A stretch of 14,577 nt of DNA from Streptomyces sp. NRRL S-118 (GTDB taxonomy: Bacteria; Actinomycetota; Actinomycetes; Streptomycetales; Streptomycetaceae): contig NZ_KL591008.1 in NCBI RefSeq assembly GCF_000716335.1, forward strand, positions 40,384-54,960, written 5' to 3'. A program made the translations under genes and the position numbers. This document shows, one piece after another, positions 1 to 7,097 of the stretch; position 1 is the first letter of the stretch; each line of letters starts with the position of its first letter. Below the pieces are notes generated by a model, which worked only from the letters and a program-made list of their open reading frames with translations, did not search any database and had not been told where the DNA came from.

Positions 1-51
1 CCGGACGTAAGACGACTGAACTCGCGCGAAGCGCGGTGAACGAGAGTCCGG
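1..51. other. Nested inverted repeats at left edge, function unknown
   Basis: CCGGAC at 1-6 is complementary to GTCCGG at 46-51. Inside it, CTCG (21-24) can pair with CGAG (41-44), and CGCGC (23-27) can pair with GCGCG (31-35) around a GAA loop; the last two compete for two bases. This could be the 3' end or terminator of a gene left of the window, or a small structured RNA cut by the edge. No U-rich tract follows. I do not recognise a family, and short GC-rich stems occur by chance in such DNA. Confidence 0.2.
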
Positions 52-78
52 GCACCCCCACCGAAGCCCCCGGCCCCC

Positions 79-205
79 GCCCCACGGGCGCAAGCGCCTC
101 CCAGCCCCAGGGCGCAAGCCCCACCAGCCCGCCCCGCCCCACGGGCGCGAGCACCTCCCGGCCCCGGGGCGCAAGCCCCACCAGCCCCCACCCGCCCCCG
201 GGCGC
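79..205. repeat. 57-bp tandem repeat with GCAA-loop hairpins
   Basis: Two adjacent copies of a 57-bp unit (79-135 and 136-192) agree at about 51 of 57 positions by eye, and a third partial copy starts near 194. GGGCGC recurs at 86, 110, 143, 167 and 200, spaced 24, 33, 24 and 33, so each unit itself contains two related halves. Several halves form short hairpins with a GCAA tetraloop on the plus strand; the clearest is GGGGC-GCAA-GCCCC at 166-179. The array fills the non-coding stretch just past the stop codon of the pucR-type gene, so it could help end or protect that transcript. That role is inferred. Confidence 0.6.
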
Positions 206-206
206 C

Positions 207-1394
207 TCAGCCCGTCGTCAGACGGAACGCGTCCAGCGCCAGGGTCATCTCCGTCAGGTCCCGCGGCCGGGACAGCGACCGGGAGGTGAGCTGCTCCAGG
301 CGGCGCAGGCGGTTGAAGACCGTGTTCCGGTGGCAGTACAGCCGGCTCGCGGCGCGCCCCGCCGAGCCCTCGCAGTCGAGCCAGACGTCCAGCGTCTCGA
401 GGAGCACCGTGCGGTCGGGCGGATCGAGGTCGAGCAGGGCGCCCAGGACCTCGGAGACCAGGAGGGAGGCGAGGTCGGGCTGGCCCGCGACCAGGGCGCC
501 CGGCATCCGGCGGTCGAGCCGGACGATCCCCGGCGTGTCCGCCGGGCAGGTGCGCAGTGCCAGCGCGGCCAGGCGCCGGGCCCGGCCCAGCTCGGTCAGC
601 CCGGCGACCACGGGGCTGATGCCGCCGGGGCCGGGGCAGCGCCCCTCCATGAGCTCCGCCAGCGCGTCGAGGCCGGTGTCCTCCTCGAAGGAGACCACAC
701 CGATCTCGCAGTCGGTGCGCATCCGCCAGATGAACCGCAGGCCCGCGCCGGACAGCCGCCGGTGGGCCACGTCGCGCCGCTCGCCGCGCAGCATCACCAC
801 CGCGTATCGTCCCCGTTCCGGCAGGTCCAGGCCAGCCGCCGCGCGTGCCGCGACCTCGGGCGACCGGCCGCCGTCGAGCAGCGCGTCGAGCAGCGCCTGG
901 AGCTGCTCGTCGGTGCGGCGCCGCAGCTCCAGCTCCGTGACGCGGTACGCCTCCGACGCCGTGTCGGCCTGGGCGTCCACCGCGGACCACACCATCGTCG
1001 CGGCCTGCATCAGCACGGCCAGCCGCCGCGCGTCGGTGCCGGCGTCCTCCAGCAGCGCGTCCCACACGAGGTGCCCGGCCAGCCGGTACGCGTGCACGAC
1101 GAGCTCCAGCGGCAGCCCCTGCTCGGCGCGCCGGCGCCCGAGCCACTCGGCGTGCTCGAGGTCCCGGCGCGGTGAGGCACGCGGCGCCGAGATCGTCTCG
1201 ATGCCGATCCGCATGGCCTCCTGCGCCTCCTGCCAGTGCTGGTCGTAGCCGATGACGCGCCCGTAGGCGGGGGAGTACTCGTGCAGCTCCCGCACGTGCT
1301 CGTCCACCAGCTCCGGCAGCCGCTCCAGCAGTGCCCGGCATGCCTCGGCGAGCAGCTTCCAGTCGTCCCCTGTTCGCGGTCTGCGCGCTCCCAT
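207..1394 (-). CDS. PucR/CdaR-family transcriptional regulator
   Basis: A 395-residue DNA-binding regulator. The C-terminus (about residues 335-390) is a PucR-type helix-turn-helix with the family pattern: a long leader helix (LLETLDVWLDC), a glycine- and alanine-rich turn, then the recognition region CHRNTVFNRLRRLEQLT. The N-terminal 150 residues are helical and resemble the RsbR-like input domain common in actinobacterial PucR proteins. The middle (about 160-290) looks like the degenerate GGDEF-like CdaR domain. No membrane segment is visible. It is divergent from the Liv-type operon across 181 bp carrying a perfect palindrome, so local control of that operon is the natural inference. Family members often respond to a nitrogen or carbon metabolite, but the ligand cannot be read here. 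The ATG at 1394 has only a weak Shine-Dalgarno sequence; the next in-frame ATG is about 60 codons later, inside the N-terminal domain. Confidence 0.88.
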   Translation of the reverse strand: MGARRPRTGDDWKLLAEACRALLERLPELVDEHVRELHEYSPAYGRVIGYDQHWQEAQEAMRIGIETISAPRASPRRDLEHAEWLGRRRAEQGLPLELVVHAYRLAGHLVWDALLEDAGTDARRLAVLMQAATMVWSAVDAQADTASEAYRVTELELRRRTDEQLQALLDALLDGGRSPEVAARAAAGLDLPERGRYAVVMLRGERRDVAHRRLSGAGLRFIWRMRTDCEIGVVSFEEDTGLDALAELMEGRCPGPGGISPVVAGLTELGRARRLAALALRTCPADTPGIVRLDRRMPGALVAGQPDLASLLVSEVLGALLDLDPPDRTVLLETLDVWLDCEGSAGRAASRLYCHRNTVFNRLRRLEQLTSRSLSRPRDLTEMTLALDAFRLTTG

Positions 1395-1446
1395 GGACCG
1401 GAGGATGCCACCCCGCCATCAGGTACGGCATGCCCCTGACACGCAT

Positions 1447-1466
1447 GGTTGTGCGCGTGCACAACC
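1447..1466. promoter_or_regulatory. Perfect palindrome, candidate operator
   Basis: GGTTGTGC, four bases, then GCACAACC: an 8-bp perfect inverted repeat in the divergent gap between the pucR-type gene and the Liv operon, 52 bp upstream of the regulator start and about 110 bp upstream of livF. The size and symmetry suit a dimeric helix-turn-helix protein. It is the strongest symmetric element in the gap. Binding by the adjacent PucR protein is inferred from position only. I could not identify convincing -10/-35 boxes around it. Confidence 0.55.
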
Positions 1467-1539
1467 GGCCGCGGCGGCCGCTGGGCACGCGCAGCGATTA
1501 GGGCCGGGAACGTGGACGGGGATCCCGCCGCGGTGCTGG

Positions 1540-1561
1540 GGTGTGCGCCATCGAACACACC
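1540..1561. promoter_or_regulatory. Second inverted repeat near livF ribosome binding site
   Basis: GGTGTG (1540-1545), ten bases, then CACACC (1556-1561). It ends four bases before the livF Shine-Dalgarno sequence. Its half-sites share a GTGTGC-like core with the TTGTGC half-site of the 1447-1466 palindrome, so it may be a weaker copy of the same operator or a stem in the mRNA leader. Both roles are inferred, and a 6-bp repeat can occur by chance. Confidence 0.3.
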
Positions 1562-1575
1562 GACGAGGGGGAACC

Positions 1576-2385
1576 ATGAGCGCTGCCGCCCTGCAGGTGC
1601 GGGGTCTGACAGCCGGGTACGGCAAGGTACGGGCCCTGCGCGACGTCTCGCTGGAGGTACCGGACGGCTCGGTCGTCGCGGTCCTCGGCGGCAACGGCGC
1701 CGGCAAGTCCACACTGCTGCGCGCCCTGTCGCGCACGCTCGCCTTCCACGGCGGCGCCGCCACCGCCGGCACCGTCGCCTTCGCCGGCCGCCCGCTGCAC
1801 ACCCTGCCGCCCGACCGGGTCGTCGCGGCCGGCCTGTGCCACGTACCGGAAGGCCGCCAGGTCTTCGCCCGCATGACCGTCGAGGACAACCTCCGCGCCG
1901 GGGCCCTGGGCGCCCGTGCCGGGGGCAGGGCGGGCAGGGCCGCCGCCCTGCGCCGGGTGCACGAGCTGTTCCCGGTCCTGGCCGAACGCGCCCGCCAGCG
2001 CGCCGGCCTGCTGTCGGGCGGCGAACAGCAGATGCTCGCCGTCGCCCGCGCCCTGATGGCCTCCCCGCGCCTGCTCCTGCTCGACGAACCGTCCCTCGGG
2101 CTCGCCCCGCTGATGGCCGCCCGGATCGCCGACACCGTCCGGGAGATCCACGCCCAGGGCACCTCGGTCCTCCTGGTGGAGCAGAACGCCGCCCTGGCGC
2201 TGCGCCTGGCCACCCACGCGTACGTGCTCGAAGTCGGCGAGGTCACCATCGAGGGCCCCGCCGCCGAGCTGGCCGCGTCCGACGAGGTGCGCCGGCGCTA
2301 CCTGGGCGTCGTGGACGAGGAGGCCGCCGAGGACACGGCTGCCGCCGGCGGACCGGTGCTCGCCCGCTGGGAGGCAGGGGCATGA
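1576..2385 (+). CDS. livF: Branched-chain amino acid-type ABC transporter ATPase (LivF-like)
   Basis: A 269-residue cytoplasmic ATPase subunit of a Liv/HAAT-type importer. It shows Walker A GGNGAGKST (residues 38-46), the signature LSGGEQ (146-151) and Walker B LLLLDEP (167-172), then the LivF-like stretch SLGLAP and an EQN switch region in place of the common EHD. PEGRQVF around 91-97 is typical of LivF rather than LivG. The last 25 or so residues are an acidic, alanine-rich tail beyond the usual end. The ATG at 1576 is chosen because GAGGGGG at 1565-1571 sits just upstream and the protein then starts at the normal family position; the frame stays open further upstream, but that part has no family similarity. 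It is first in the operon and its TGA overlaps the livG ATG (ATGA). Confidence 0.93.
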   Translation: MSAAALQVRGLTAGYGKVRALRDVSLEVPDGSVVAVLGGNGAGKSTLLRALSRTLAFHGGAATAGTVAFAGRPLHTLPPDRVVAAGLCHVPEGRQVFARMTVEDNLRAGALGARAGGRAGRAAALRRVHELFPVLAERARQRAGLLSGGEQQMLAVARALMASPRLLLLDEPSLGLAPLMAARIADTVREIHAQGTSVLLVEQNAALALRLATHAYVLEVGEVTIEGPAAELAASDEVRRRYLGVVDEEAAEDTAAAGGPVLARWEAGA

Positions 2386-3149
2386 TCCTCGACGTCAGCG
2401 ACCTGACCGTCCGGTTCGCCGGGCTCACCGCCCTCGACGGCGTCGGCTTCACCGTGCAGCCCGGCACCGTCCACGCGGTGATCGGCCCGAACGGCGCCGG
2501 CAAGTCCACGACCTTCAACGTGCTCTCCGGCGTCTACCGCGCCACTTCCGGCAGCGTCCGCTTCGGCGACCACGAACTGACCGGGCTGCCCCCGCACCGC
2601 ATCGCGGCCCTGGGCGTGGCCCGCATCTTCCAGAACCTGGCGCTGCCGCCGCACGCCACCGTGGCCGACGCGCTGATGCTGGGCCGCCACCGCCTGACCC
2701 GCGCCGGCTTCCTCGCCACCGGGCTCCGGCTGCCGTCCGCCGCCCGGGAGGAGGCCCGCCACCGGGCCCGCGTCCGCGAGATCGCCGACTTCGTGGGCCT
2801 CGCCGACAAGCTGGACCACCCGGCCGCGTCCCTCCCGTACGGCCAGCAGAAGCTCGCCGAACTGGCCCGTGCCCTGTGCATGGAGCCGCGCCTGCTGCTG
2901 CTGGACGAACCGGTCGCCGGCATGACCGCCGACGAACGCCGCCGCACAGCCGCCGTCATCGCGGGCGTCCGCGACAGCCTCGGCATCTCCATCGTCCTCG
3001 TCGAACACGACATGGGCATGGTGATGCGGCTCGCCGACTCCGTGACCGTCCTCGACTTCGGCCGCCGTATCGCCGACGGCGCCCCCGCCGACGTACAGAA
3101 CGACCCGGCCGTCGTCCGCGCCTACCTCGGACAGGAGACCGCCGAGTGA
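2382..3149 (+). CDS. livG: Branched-chain amino acid-type ABC transporter ATPase (LivG-like)
   Basis: A 255-residue second ATPase of the importer. It has Walker A GPNGAGKST (35-43), the Q-loop region RIFQNLAL (81-88), the LivG-type signature LPYGQQ (151-156) in place of LSGGQ, Walker B LLLLDEP (171-177) followed by VAGM, and an EHD switch (208-210). These are the LivG hallmarks, and together with LivF they indicate a heterodimeric ATPase. The start overlaps the livF stop as ATGA, with GCAGGGG just before it, so the two are probably translationally coupled. Its own stop overlaps the livH GTG start. Nothing looks damaged. Confidence 0.93.
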   Translation: MILDVSDLTVRFAGLTALDGVGFTVQPGTVHAVIGPNGAGKSTTFNVLSGVYRATSGSVRFGDHELTGLPPHRIAALGVARIFQNLALPPHATVADALMLGRHRLTRAGFLATGLRLPSAAREEARHRARVREIADFVGLADKLDHPAASLPYGQQKLAELARALCMEPRLLLLDEPVAGMTADERRRTAAVIAGVRDSLGISIVLVEHDMGMVMRLADSVTVLDFGRRIADGAPADVQNDPAVVRAYLGQETAE

Positions 3150-4036
3150 CCACCTTCGCCGAACTGCTCCTCAACGGAGTGTCCCTCGGCTCCGTCTACG
3201 CCCTCATCGCCCTCGGATTCGTGGTGATCTTCCGCGCCACCGAGGTCGTCAACTTCGCCCACGCGTCGCTGCTGCTCGCCGGCGGGTACGTCACCGCCGT
3301 CCTCCACGACGACATCGGCTTCTGGCCCGCCCTGGCGGCGGGCATCGCGGGAGCCGCGCTCGTGGGCGCCGCCGTCGAGTTCCTGGTGATGCGCCGTCAC
3401 CGCGGGGCCGACCACAGCGTCCTGGCCATCGTCACGATCGGCGTGGACATCCTGCTGACCACCGAGCTGACGCGCCGCATCGGTACGGACGTGCTCGCCC
3501 TCGGCGACCCGTGGGGCGACGCGGTGGTGAGCCTCGGCCCGGTGACCATCGCCTCGACCCGGATCGCCGCGCTCGTCGCCGCCGCCCTGCTCATCACGGC
3601 GTTCCTGCTCGTCTTCCGGTTCACCGCCTGGGGCGTCGCCATGCGGGCCGCCGCCGAGAGCCCGTCCACCGCGGCACTGATGGGCGTACGGCTCGGGCGG
3701 GTCTCCCTCGGAGCCTGGGCCGTCGCCGGCGGCCTCGCCGCCGTCGCCGCCCTCTTCCTGACCGTCTTCCCGACCCCCGGCCTGGAACGCTCCACCTCCC
3801 TCGCCGCCCTCAGGGCGTTCCCCGCCGCCATCCTCGGCGGACTCGACTCCACGACCGGCGCGCTCGTCGGCGGGCTGCTCGTCGGGATCACCGAGTCGCT
3901 CGCCACCGGCTACCAGAGCGACCTCACCTTCCTCGGCCGCGGCATCGGCGACCTGGCGCCCTACCTGCTCATGGTCGCGGTCCTGCTGATCCGCCCCGCG
4001 GGACTCTTCGGCACGAAGGAGCTCGCCCGTGTCTGA
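3146..4036 (+). CDS. livH: Branched-chain amino acid-type ABC transporter permease (LivH-like)
   Basis: A 296-residue, strongly hydrophobic membrane protein with about eight predicted transmembrane stretches. The N-terminus (LLNGVSLGSVYALIALGFVV) is the classic LivH opening. RAAAESPSTAALMGVRLGRV near the middle is the cytoplasmic loop that contacts the ATPase, and LLIRPAGLFG near the end is the usual LivH finish. The start is GTG at 3146, giving a four-base GTGA overlap with livG, and AGGAGA at 3133-3138 lies seven bases upstream. It would form the translocation path with LivM. The substrate cannot be read from permease sequence. Confidence 0.92.
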   Translation: MTTFAELLLNGVSLGSVYALIALGFVVIFRATEVVNFAHASLLLAGGYVTAVLHDDIGFWPALAAGIAGAALVGAAVEFLVMRRHRGADHSVLAIVTIGVDILLTTELTRRIGTDVLALGDPWGDAVVSLGPVTIASTRIAALVAAALLITAFLLVFRFTAWGVAMRAAAESPSTAALMGVRLGRVSLGAWAVAGGLAAVAALFLTVFPTPGLERSTSLAALRAFPAAILGGLDSTTGALVGGLLVGITESLATGYQSDLTFLGRGIGDLAPYLLMVAVLLIRPAGLFGTKELARV

Positions 4037-5114
4037 CACCACGTCCAGGGCCCTTCCCGCCGCTCTGGCCCGTCCCCGTACGTACGCCGTCGCCGTCGCC
4101 GCGGTGCTGCTCCTCGCGCTGCCCTTCTACCTGGAGCGGTTCTGGCTCCAGGCGGGGCTGTTCGCGATGGCCGCCGCCATCGGCGCCATCGGCATCAACC
4201 TGCTGACCGGCGCCGCCGGCCAGCTCTCCATGGGCCACGCCTTCTTCCTCGCCGTCGGCGCGTACGGCTACTGCGCCTTCGCCGGGGACGGCAGCGACGG
4301 GCTGACCGGCCTGGGCATGCCCGGCTGGCTCGCCGCCGTGGGCGCGGTGGCGCTCGCGGGCGCGGCGGGCGGCCTGTTCAGTCCCATCGCCGGGCGGCTG
4401 AACGGCGCGTACCTCGGCATCGCCACCCTCGCGCTGATCTTCATCGGCCAGCACGTGCTCTTCAACGCCCACGACCTGACCGGTGGCTTCAACGGCCGTG
4501 CCGTGCCGCCGCTCAGCATCTTCGGGCTCACCTTCGACGACCGCGAGCTGCTGGTGGCCCAGGTGCCCTTCGGCGCGGCCGAGAAGCTCTGGTACCTGGG
4601 TCTGGTCCTGCTCGTCGCGTCCGCCCTCTTCGCGCGGGGCGTGCTGCGCGGCCGGCCCGGCCGCGCCCTGAACGCCGTCCGTGACCACCGCATCGCGGCC
4701 GGGGTGCTGGGCATCCCGGTGGCCCGCTACCGCGCCGCCGCCTTCGTGCTGTCCTCGATGTACGCCGGGCTCGCCGGCGTCCTGCTCGCGCTGGTGTTCC
4801 AGCGGACCGTGCCGGAGTACTTCGGCATGCTGCTCTCCCTCGAGTACCTCGCCATGATCGTCATCGGCGGCCTGGGCTCGGTGGCGGGCGCGGTGGTGGG
4901 CGGCGTCTTCGTCTCCCTCCTGCCGCAGATCCTCAACCGGTACAGCGACGCGCTGCCCCTCGTCTCCGCCCCCGGCGGGGGCGGGATCGCCCCGGGCGAG
5001 GCGTCGCGCTACCTCTACGGCGCCGCCGTCGTCGCGGTGGTGCTCTTCCTGCCCGGAGGCCTGGTCCGCCTGGCCGCCCGGCGTCCTGTACGAACCCCAG
5101 CGGAGGAACGATGA
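4029..5114 (+). CDS. livM: Branched-chain amino acid-type ABC transporter permease (LivM-like)
   Basis: A 361-residue second permease. NLLTGAAGQLSMGHAFFLAVGAY (about residues 56-78) contains the characteristic LivM motif G-x-AGQLSxGHA. The loop RALNAVRDHRIAAGVLGIPV matches the ATPase-contact loop of LivM, and FLPGGL near the C-terminus is the normal family end. Eight or more hydrophobic segments are visible. The GTG start at 4029 overlaps the end of livH by eight bases. Its TGA overlaps the ATG of the binding-protein gene. A glycine-rich loop (APGGGGIAPGEASR) before the last membrane segment is somewhat longer than I expect, but the frame is intact. Confidence 0.92.
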   Translation: MSDTTSRALPAALARPRTYAVAVAAVLLLALPFYLERFWLQAGLFAMAAAIGAIGINLLTGAAGQLSMGHAFFLAVGAYGYCAFAGDGSDGLTGLGMPGWLAAVGAVALAGAAGGLFSPIAGRLNGAYLGIATLALIFIGQHVLFNAHDLTGGFNGRAVPPLSIFGLTFDDRELLVAQVPFGAAEKLWYLGLVLLVASALFARGVLRGRPGRALNAVRDHRIAAGVLGIPVARYRAAAFVLSSMYAGLAGVLLALVFQRTVPEYFGMLLSLEYLAMIVIGGLGSVAGAVVGGVFVSLLPQILNRYSDALPLVSAPGGGGIAPGEASRYLYGAAVVAVVLFLPGGLVRLAARRPVRTPAEER

Positions 5115-6379
5115 CCACACGCAGACACCGGCGGCTCGCCGCGGCCCTCACCGCGCTCGTCGCCCTGACGGCGGCCGCGGGCTGCAGCTCCAAGGCGAAG
5201 GACGGCGACAACGCCGGCCCGGGCGCCGACGGCGTGAAGACCGGCCAGGGCGTCGACGGCAAGGTGATCCGGCTGGGCGTCCTGACGGACATGACCGGGG
5301 TGTACGCCACGCTGGGCAAGAGCGTCACGCAGGCCCAGCAGCTGTACGTCAAGCAGCTCAACGCGGCGGGAGGGGTCTGCGGGCGCACCGTCGAGCTGAC
5401 GGTCCGCGACCACGGCTACGACCCGCAGAAGGCGCTCGCCGGGTACACCGAGCTGGAGCCGAAGGTGCTGGGCTTCCCGCAGTTCATCGGCTCGCCGTTC
5501 GTCGCCGCCGTCAAGCAGCGGGTCGACGGCCAGGACAAGGGGCTGGTCCTGCCGCAGGCCTGGTCGGCGTCGCTGCTCGGCAGCCCGTCCATCCGGGTGA
5601 TCGGCTCCACGTACGACATCGAGACGATCAACGCGGTCGACTTCCTCCTGAAGGAGAAGGGCCTGAAGAAGGGGGACAGCATCGGTCACGTCTACTTCGA
5701 GGGCGACTACGGCGAGAACGCGCTGACGGGCTCGAAGTACGCGGCCGGCAAGGCCGGGCTCAAGGTCGTCGAGCAGAAGATCAAGCCGACCGACAACGAC
5801 ATGTCGGCCCAGGTGGCCGCCCTCAAGCAGGCCGGGGTCAAGGCGATCGTGCTGAGCGCCGGCCCGCGCCAGGCGGCCTCGCTCGTCGGGGTCGCGGCCG
5901 CGGTGAAGCTGACCGTGCCGGTCATCGGCAACAACTCGGCCTACGCCCCGCAGCTGCTGGCCACCCAGGCCGGGCCGGCGCTGGAGAAGATGTACTACGT
6001 GGCCACGCCGACCCTCCCGATCGGCGCCGATGCCCCGGCGCCCCGGAAGCTCGCCGCGGACTACCGCGCCGCCTATCCCAAGGACAGCCTGGACAACGGC
6101 GTCGTCGCGGGCTGGTCGGCCGCCCAGGTCTTCGGCGAGGCCCTGAAGAAGGCGTGCGAGGCCAAGGACCTGACCCGTGAGGGCGTCGGCAAGGCGCTGC
6201 TGACCCTGAACGCCCACGACGCGGGCTTCGGCGTGACGCACGACTTCTCCGACCCCGAGGCGCCCTCGTCGCGCCGGAGCGTCGTCATCCAGCCCGACAA
6301 GTCCGTGCCCGGCGGTGCCCGGGTCGTCCGCGGGCCGCAGGTCTCGGACGCGGCGAAGGGCTTCACACCGGGCTCCTGA
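5111..6379 (+). CDS. livK: ABC transporter substrate-binding lipoprotein (LivK-like, periplasmic-binding type I)
   Basis: A 422-residue extracytoplasmic solute receptor. The N-terminus has a charged arginine-rich start, a hydrophobic run and a lipobox-like AAAGC with the lipidated cysteine at residue 25, so the mature protein should be anchored to the outer face of the membrane. The body follows the type I periplasmic-binding pattern: IRLGVLTDMTGVYATLGK opens the first lobe, LNAAGGVCGR follows, and a second lobe contains GDSIGHVYFEGDYGENAL. Such receptors usually bind leucine, isoleucine or valine, but relatives bind amides, urea, aromatic acids or other amino acids, and I cannot tell which. 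The start overlaps livM (ATGA) with GGAGG at 5102-5106. Its last place in the operon is unusual, since livK is most often first. Confidence 0.92.
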   Translation: MTTRRHRRLAAALTALVALTAAAGCSSKAKDGDNAGPGADGVKTGQGVDGKVIRLGVLTDMTGVYATLGKSVTQAQQLYVKQLNAAGGVCGRTVELTVRDHGYDPQKALAGYTELEPKVLGFPQFIGSPFVAAVKQRVDGQDKGLVLPQAWSASLLGSPSIRVIGSTYDIETINAVDFLLKEKGLKKGDSIGHVYFEGDYGENALTGSKYAAGKAGLKVVEQKIKPTDNDMSAQVAALKQAGVKAIVLSAGPRQAASLVGVAAAVKLTVPVIGNNSAYAPQLLATQAGPALEKMYYVATPTLPIGADAPAPRKLAADYRAAYPKDSLDNGVVAGWSAAQVFGEALKKACEAKDLTREGVGKALLTLNAHDAGFGVTHDFSDPEAPSSRRSVVIQPDKSVPGGARVVRGPQVSDAAKGFTPGS

Positions 6380-6433
6380 CCCGGCAGCCGGCCGTGTCAC
6401 CGTGCCGAAACACCCCCGTGCCAAGCTCGGATC

Positions 6434-7012
6434 ATGAGCGAAGACACCAAGGACGACACGGTCACGGCCCACCGGATCGAGTGCCTGACCCCGCCGCGGA
6501 TCCGGGAGCAGGCCGCCGGTGGGCTCGCCGCCCTGCTGGTGGACGCCGTCGACAGCGGCGCCTCCGTCGGATTCCTCGCCCCGCTCGGCCACGCCGAAGC
6601 GGCCTCCTGGTGGCAGGAGGCCGCCGAGGAGGCCGAGCGGGGCGTCCGCACGGTGTGGGCCTCCTACGGGCCCGGCGGCGGCGTCACGGGCGTCATCAGC
6701 CTCGTCCGGGCGGGCATGCCGAACCAGCCGCACCGCGGGGAGATCTCCAAGCTGCTGGTGCACCGCGACGCCCGCGGCCGCGGACTCGGCCGTCGGCTGC
6801 TCGCGGCGGCCGAGCGGGCCGCGGCCGAGGAGGGGCGCACGCTCCTGGTGCTGGACACCGAGACCGGCAGCGGGGCGGAGACCCTCTACCGCAGGGCGGG
6901 CTGGACGCGCGCCGGCTCCATCCCCGGCTACGCGCTGACCCCGGACGGTGCTCCGCACCCCACGACGTACTACTACAAAGCCCTGGACCGCGAGGCCCTG
7001 GGCCGGGGCTGA
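6434..7012 (+). CDS. GNAT-family N-acetyltransferase
   Basis: A 192-residue cytoplasmic acetyltransferase. The acetyl-CoA pyrophosphate loop is RGRGLGRRLL (114-123), preceded by the beta-4 strand EISKLLVH and followed by the helix AERAAAEEG. The C-terminal LDTETGSGAETLYRRAGWTRAG is the usual GNAT end, with the tyrosine-containing beta-5/alpha-4 region. The N-terminal 80 residues are more divergent and probably hold the acceptor site, so the substrate (antibiotic, amino acid or protein) is unknown. It starts 54 bases after livK with only a weak Shine-Dalgarno sequence, so it could be read through from the operon or have its own weak promoter. It ends at the strong hairpin terminator at 7043-7080. 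Confidence 0.87.
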   Translation: MSEDTKDDTVTAHRIECLTPPRIREQAAGGLAALLVDAVDSGASVGFLAPLGHAEAASWWQEAAEEAERGVRTVWASYGPGGGVTGVISLVRAGMPNQPHRGEISKLLVHRDARGRGLGRRLLAAAERAAAEEGRTLLVLDTETGSGAETLYRRAGWTRAGSIPGYALTPDGAPHPTTYYYKALDREALGRG

Positions 7013-7042
7013 GCAGGGTTCGGCCGGGTGCGGGCACAGCGC

Positions 7043-7080
7043 GGAAGGGCCCGGGTGCTGGGAAGCACCCGGGCCCTTCC
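7043..7080. terminator. Bidirectional hairpin terminator
   Basis: A perfect 17-bp inverted repeat (7043-7059 with 7064-7080) around a four-base loop GGGA. The arms are GGAAGGGCCCGGGTGCT and its exact complement. It lies between the convergent GNAT gene (stop at 7012) and pssA (stop at 7098, minus strand). On the plus strand a short pyrimidine run TTCTCG follows; on the minus strand no T run follows. Streptomyces terminators often lack a long U tract, so it probably serves both genes. Confidence 0.85.
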
Positions 7081-7097
7081 TTCTCGTCCCTGCGAGG

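Noticed and set aside
36..1175. Plus-strand open frame starting in the repeat region and running opposite the regulator
   Set aside because: Proline- and arginine-rich low-complexity translation; the minus strand carries a complete PucR-type protein.
1469..1481. GC-only palindromes CCGCGG and GCGGCCGC in the divergent gap
   Set aside because: Such short GC-only palindromes are frequent by chance in DNA of this composition and do not resemble the mixed-base operator candidates.
1576..6379. Urea transporter (Urt) identity for the importer
   Set aside because: Urt systems are normally arranged urtABCDE with the receptor first. I see no Urt-specific receptor features, so a general Liv-type label is safer.
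6368..6384. Short hairpin CCGGG-N7-CCCGG over the livK stop codon as a terminator
   Set aside because: Only five base pairs with no T tract, and the following gene starts 54 bases later on the same strand. Too weak to call.
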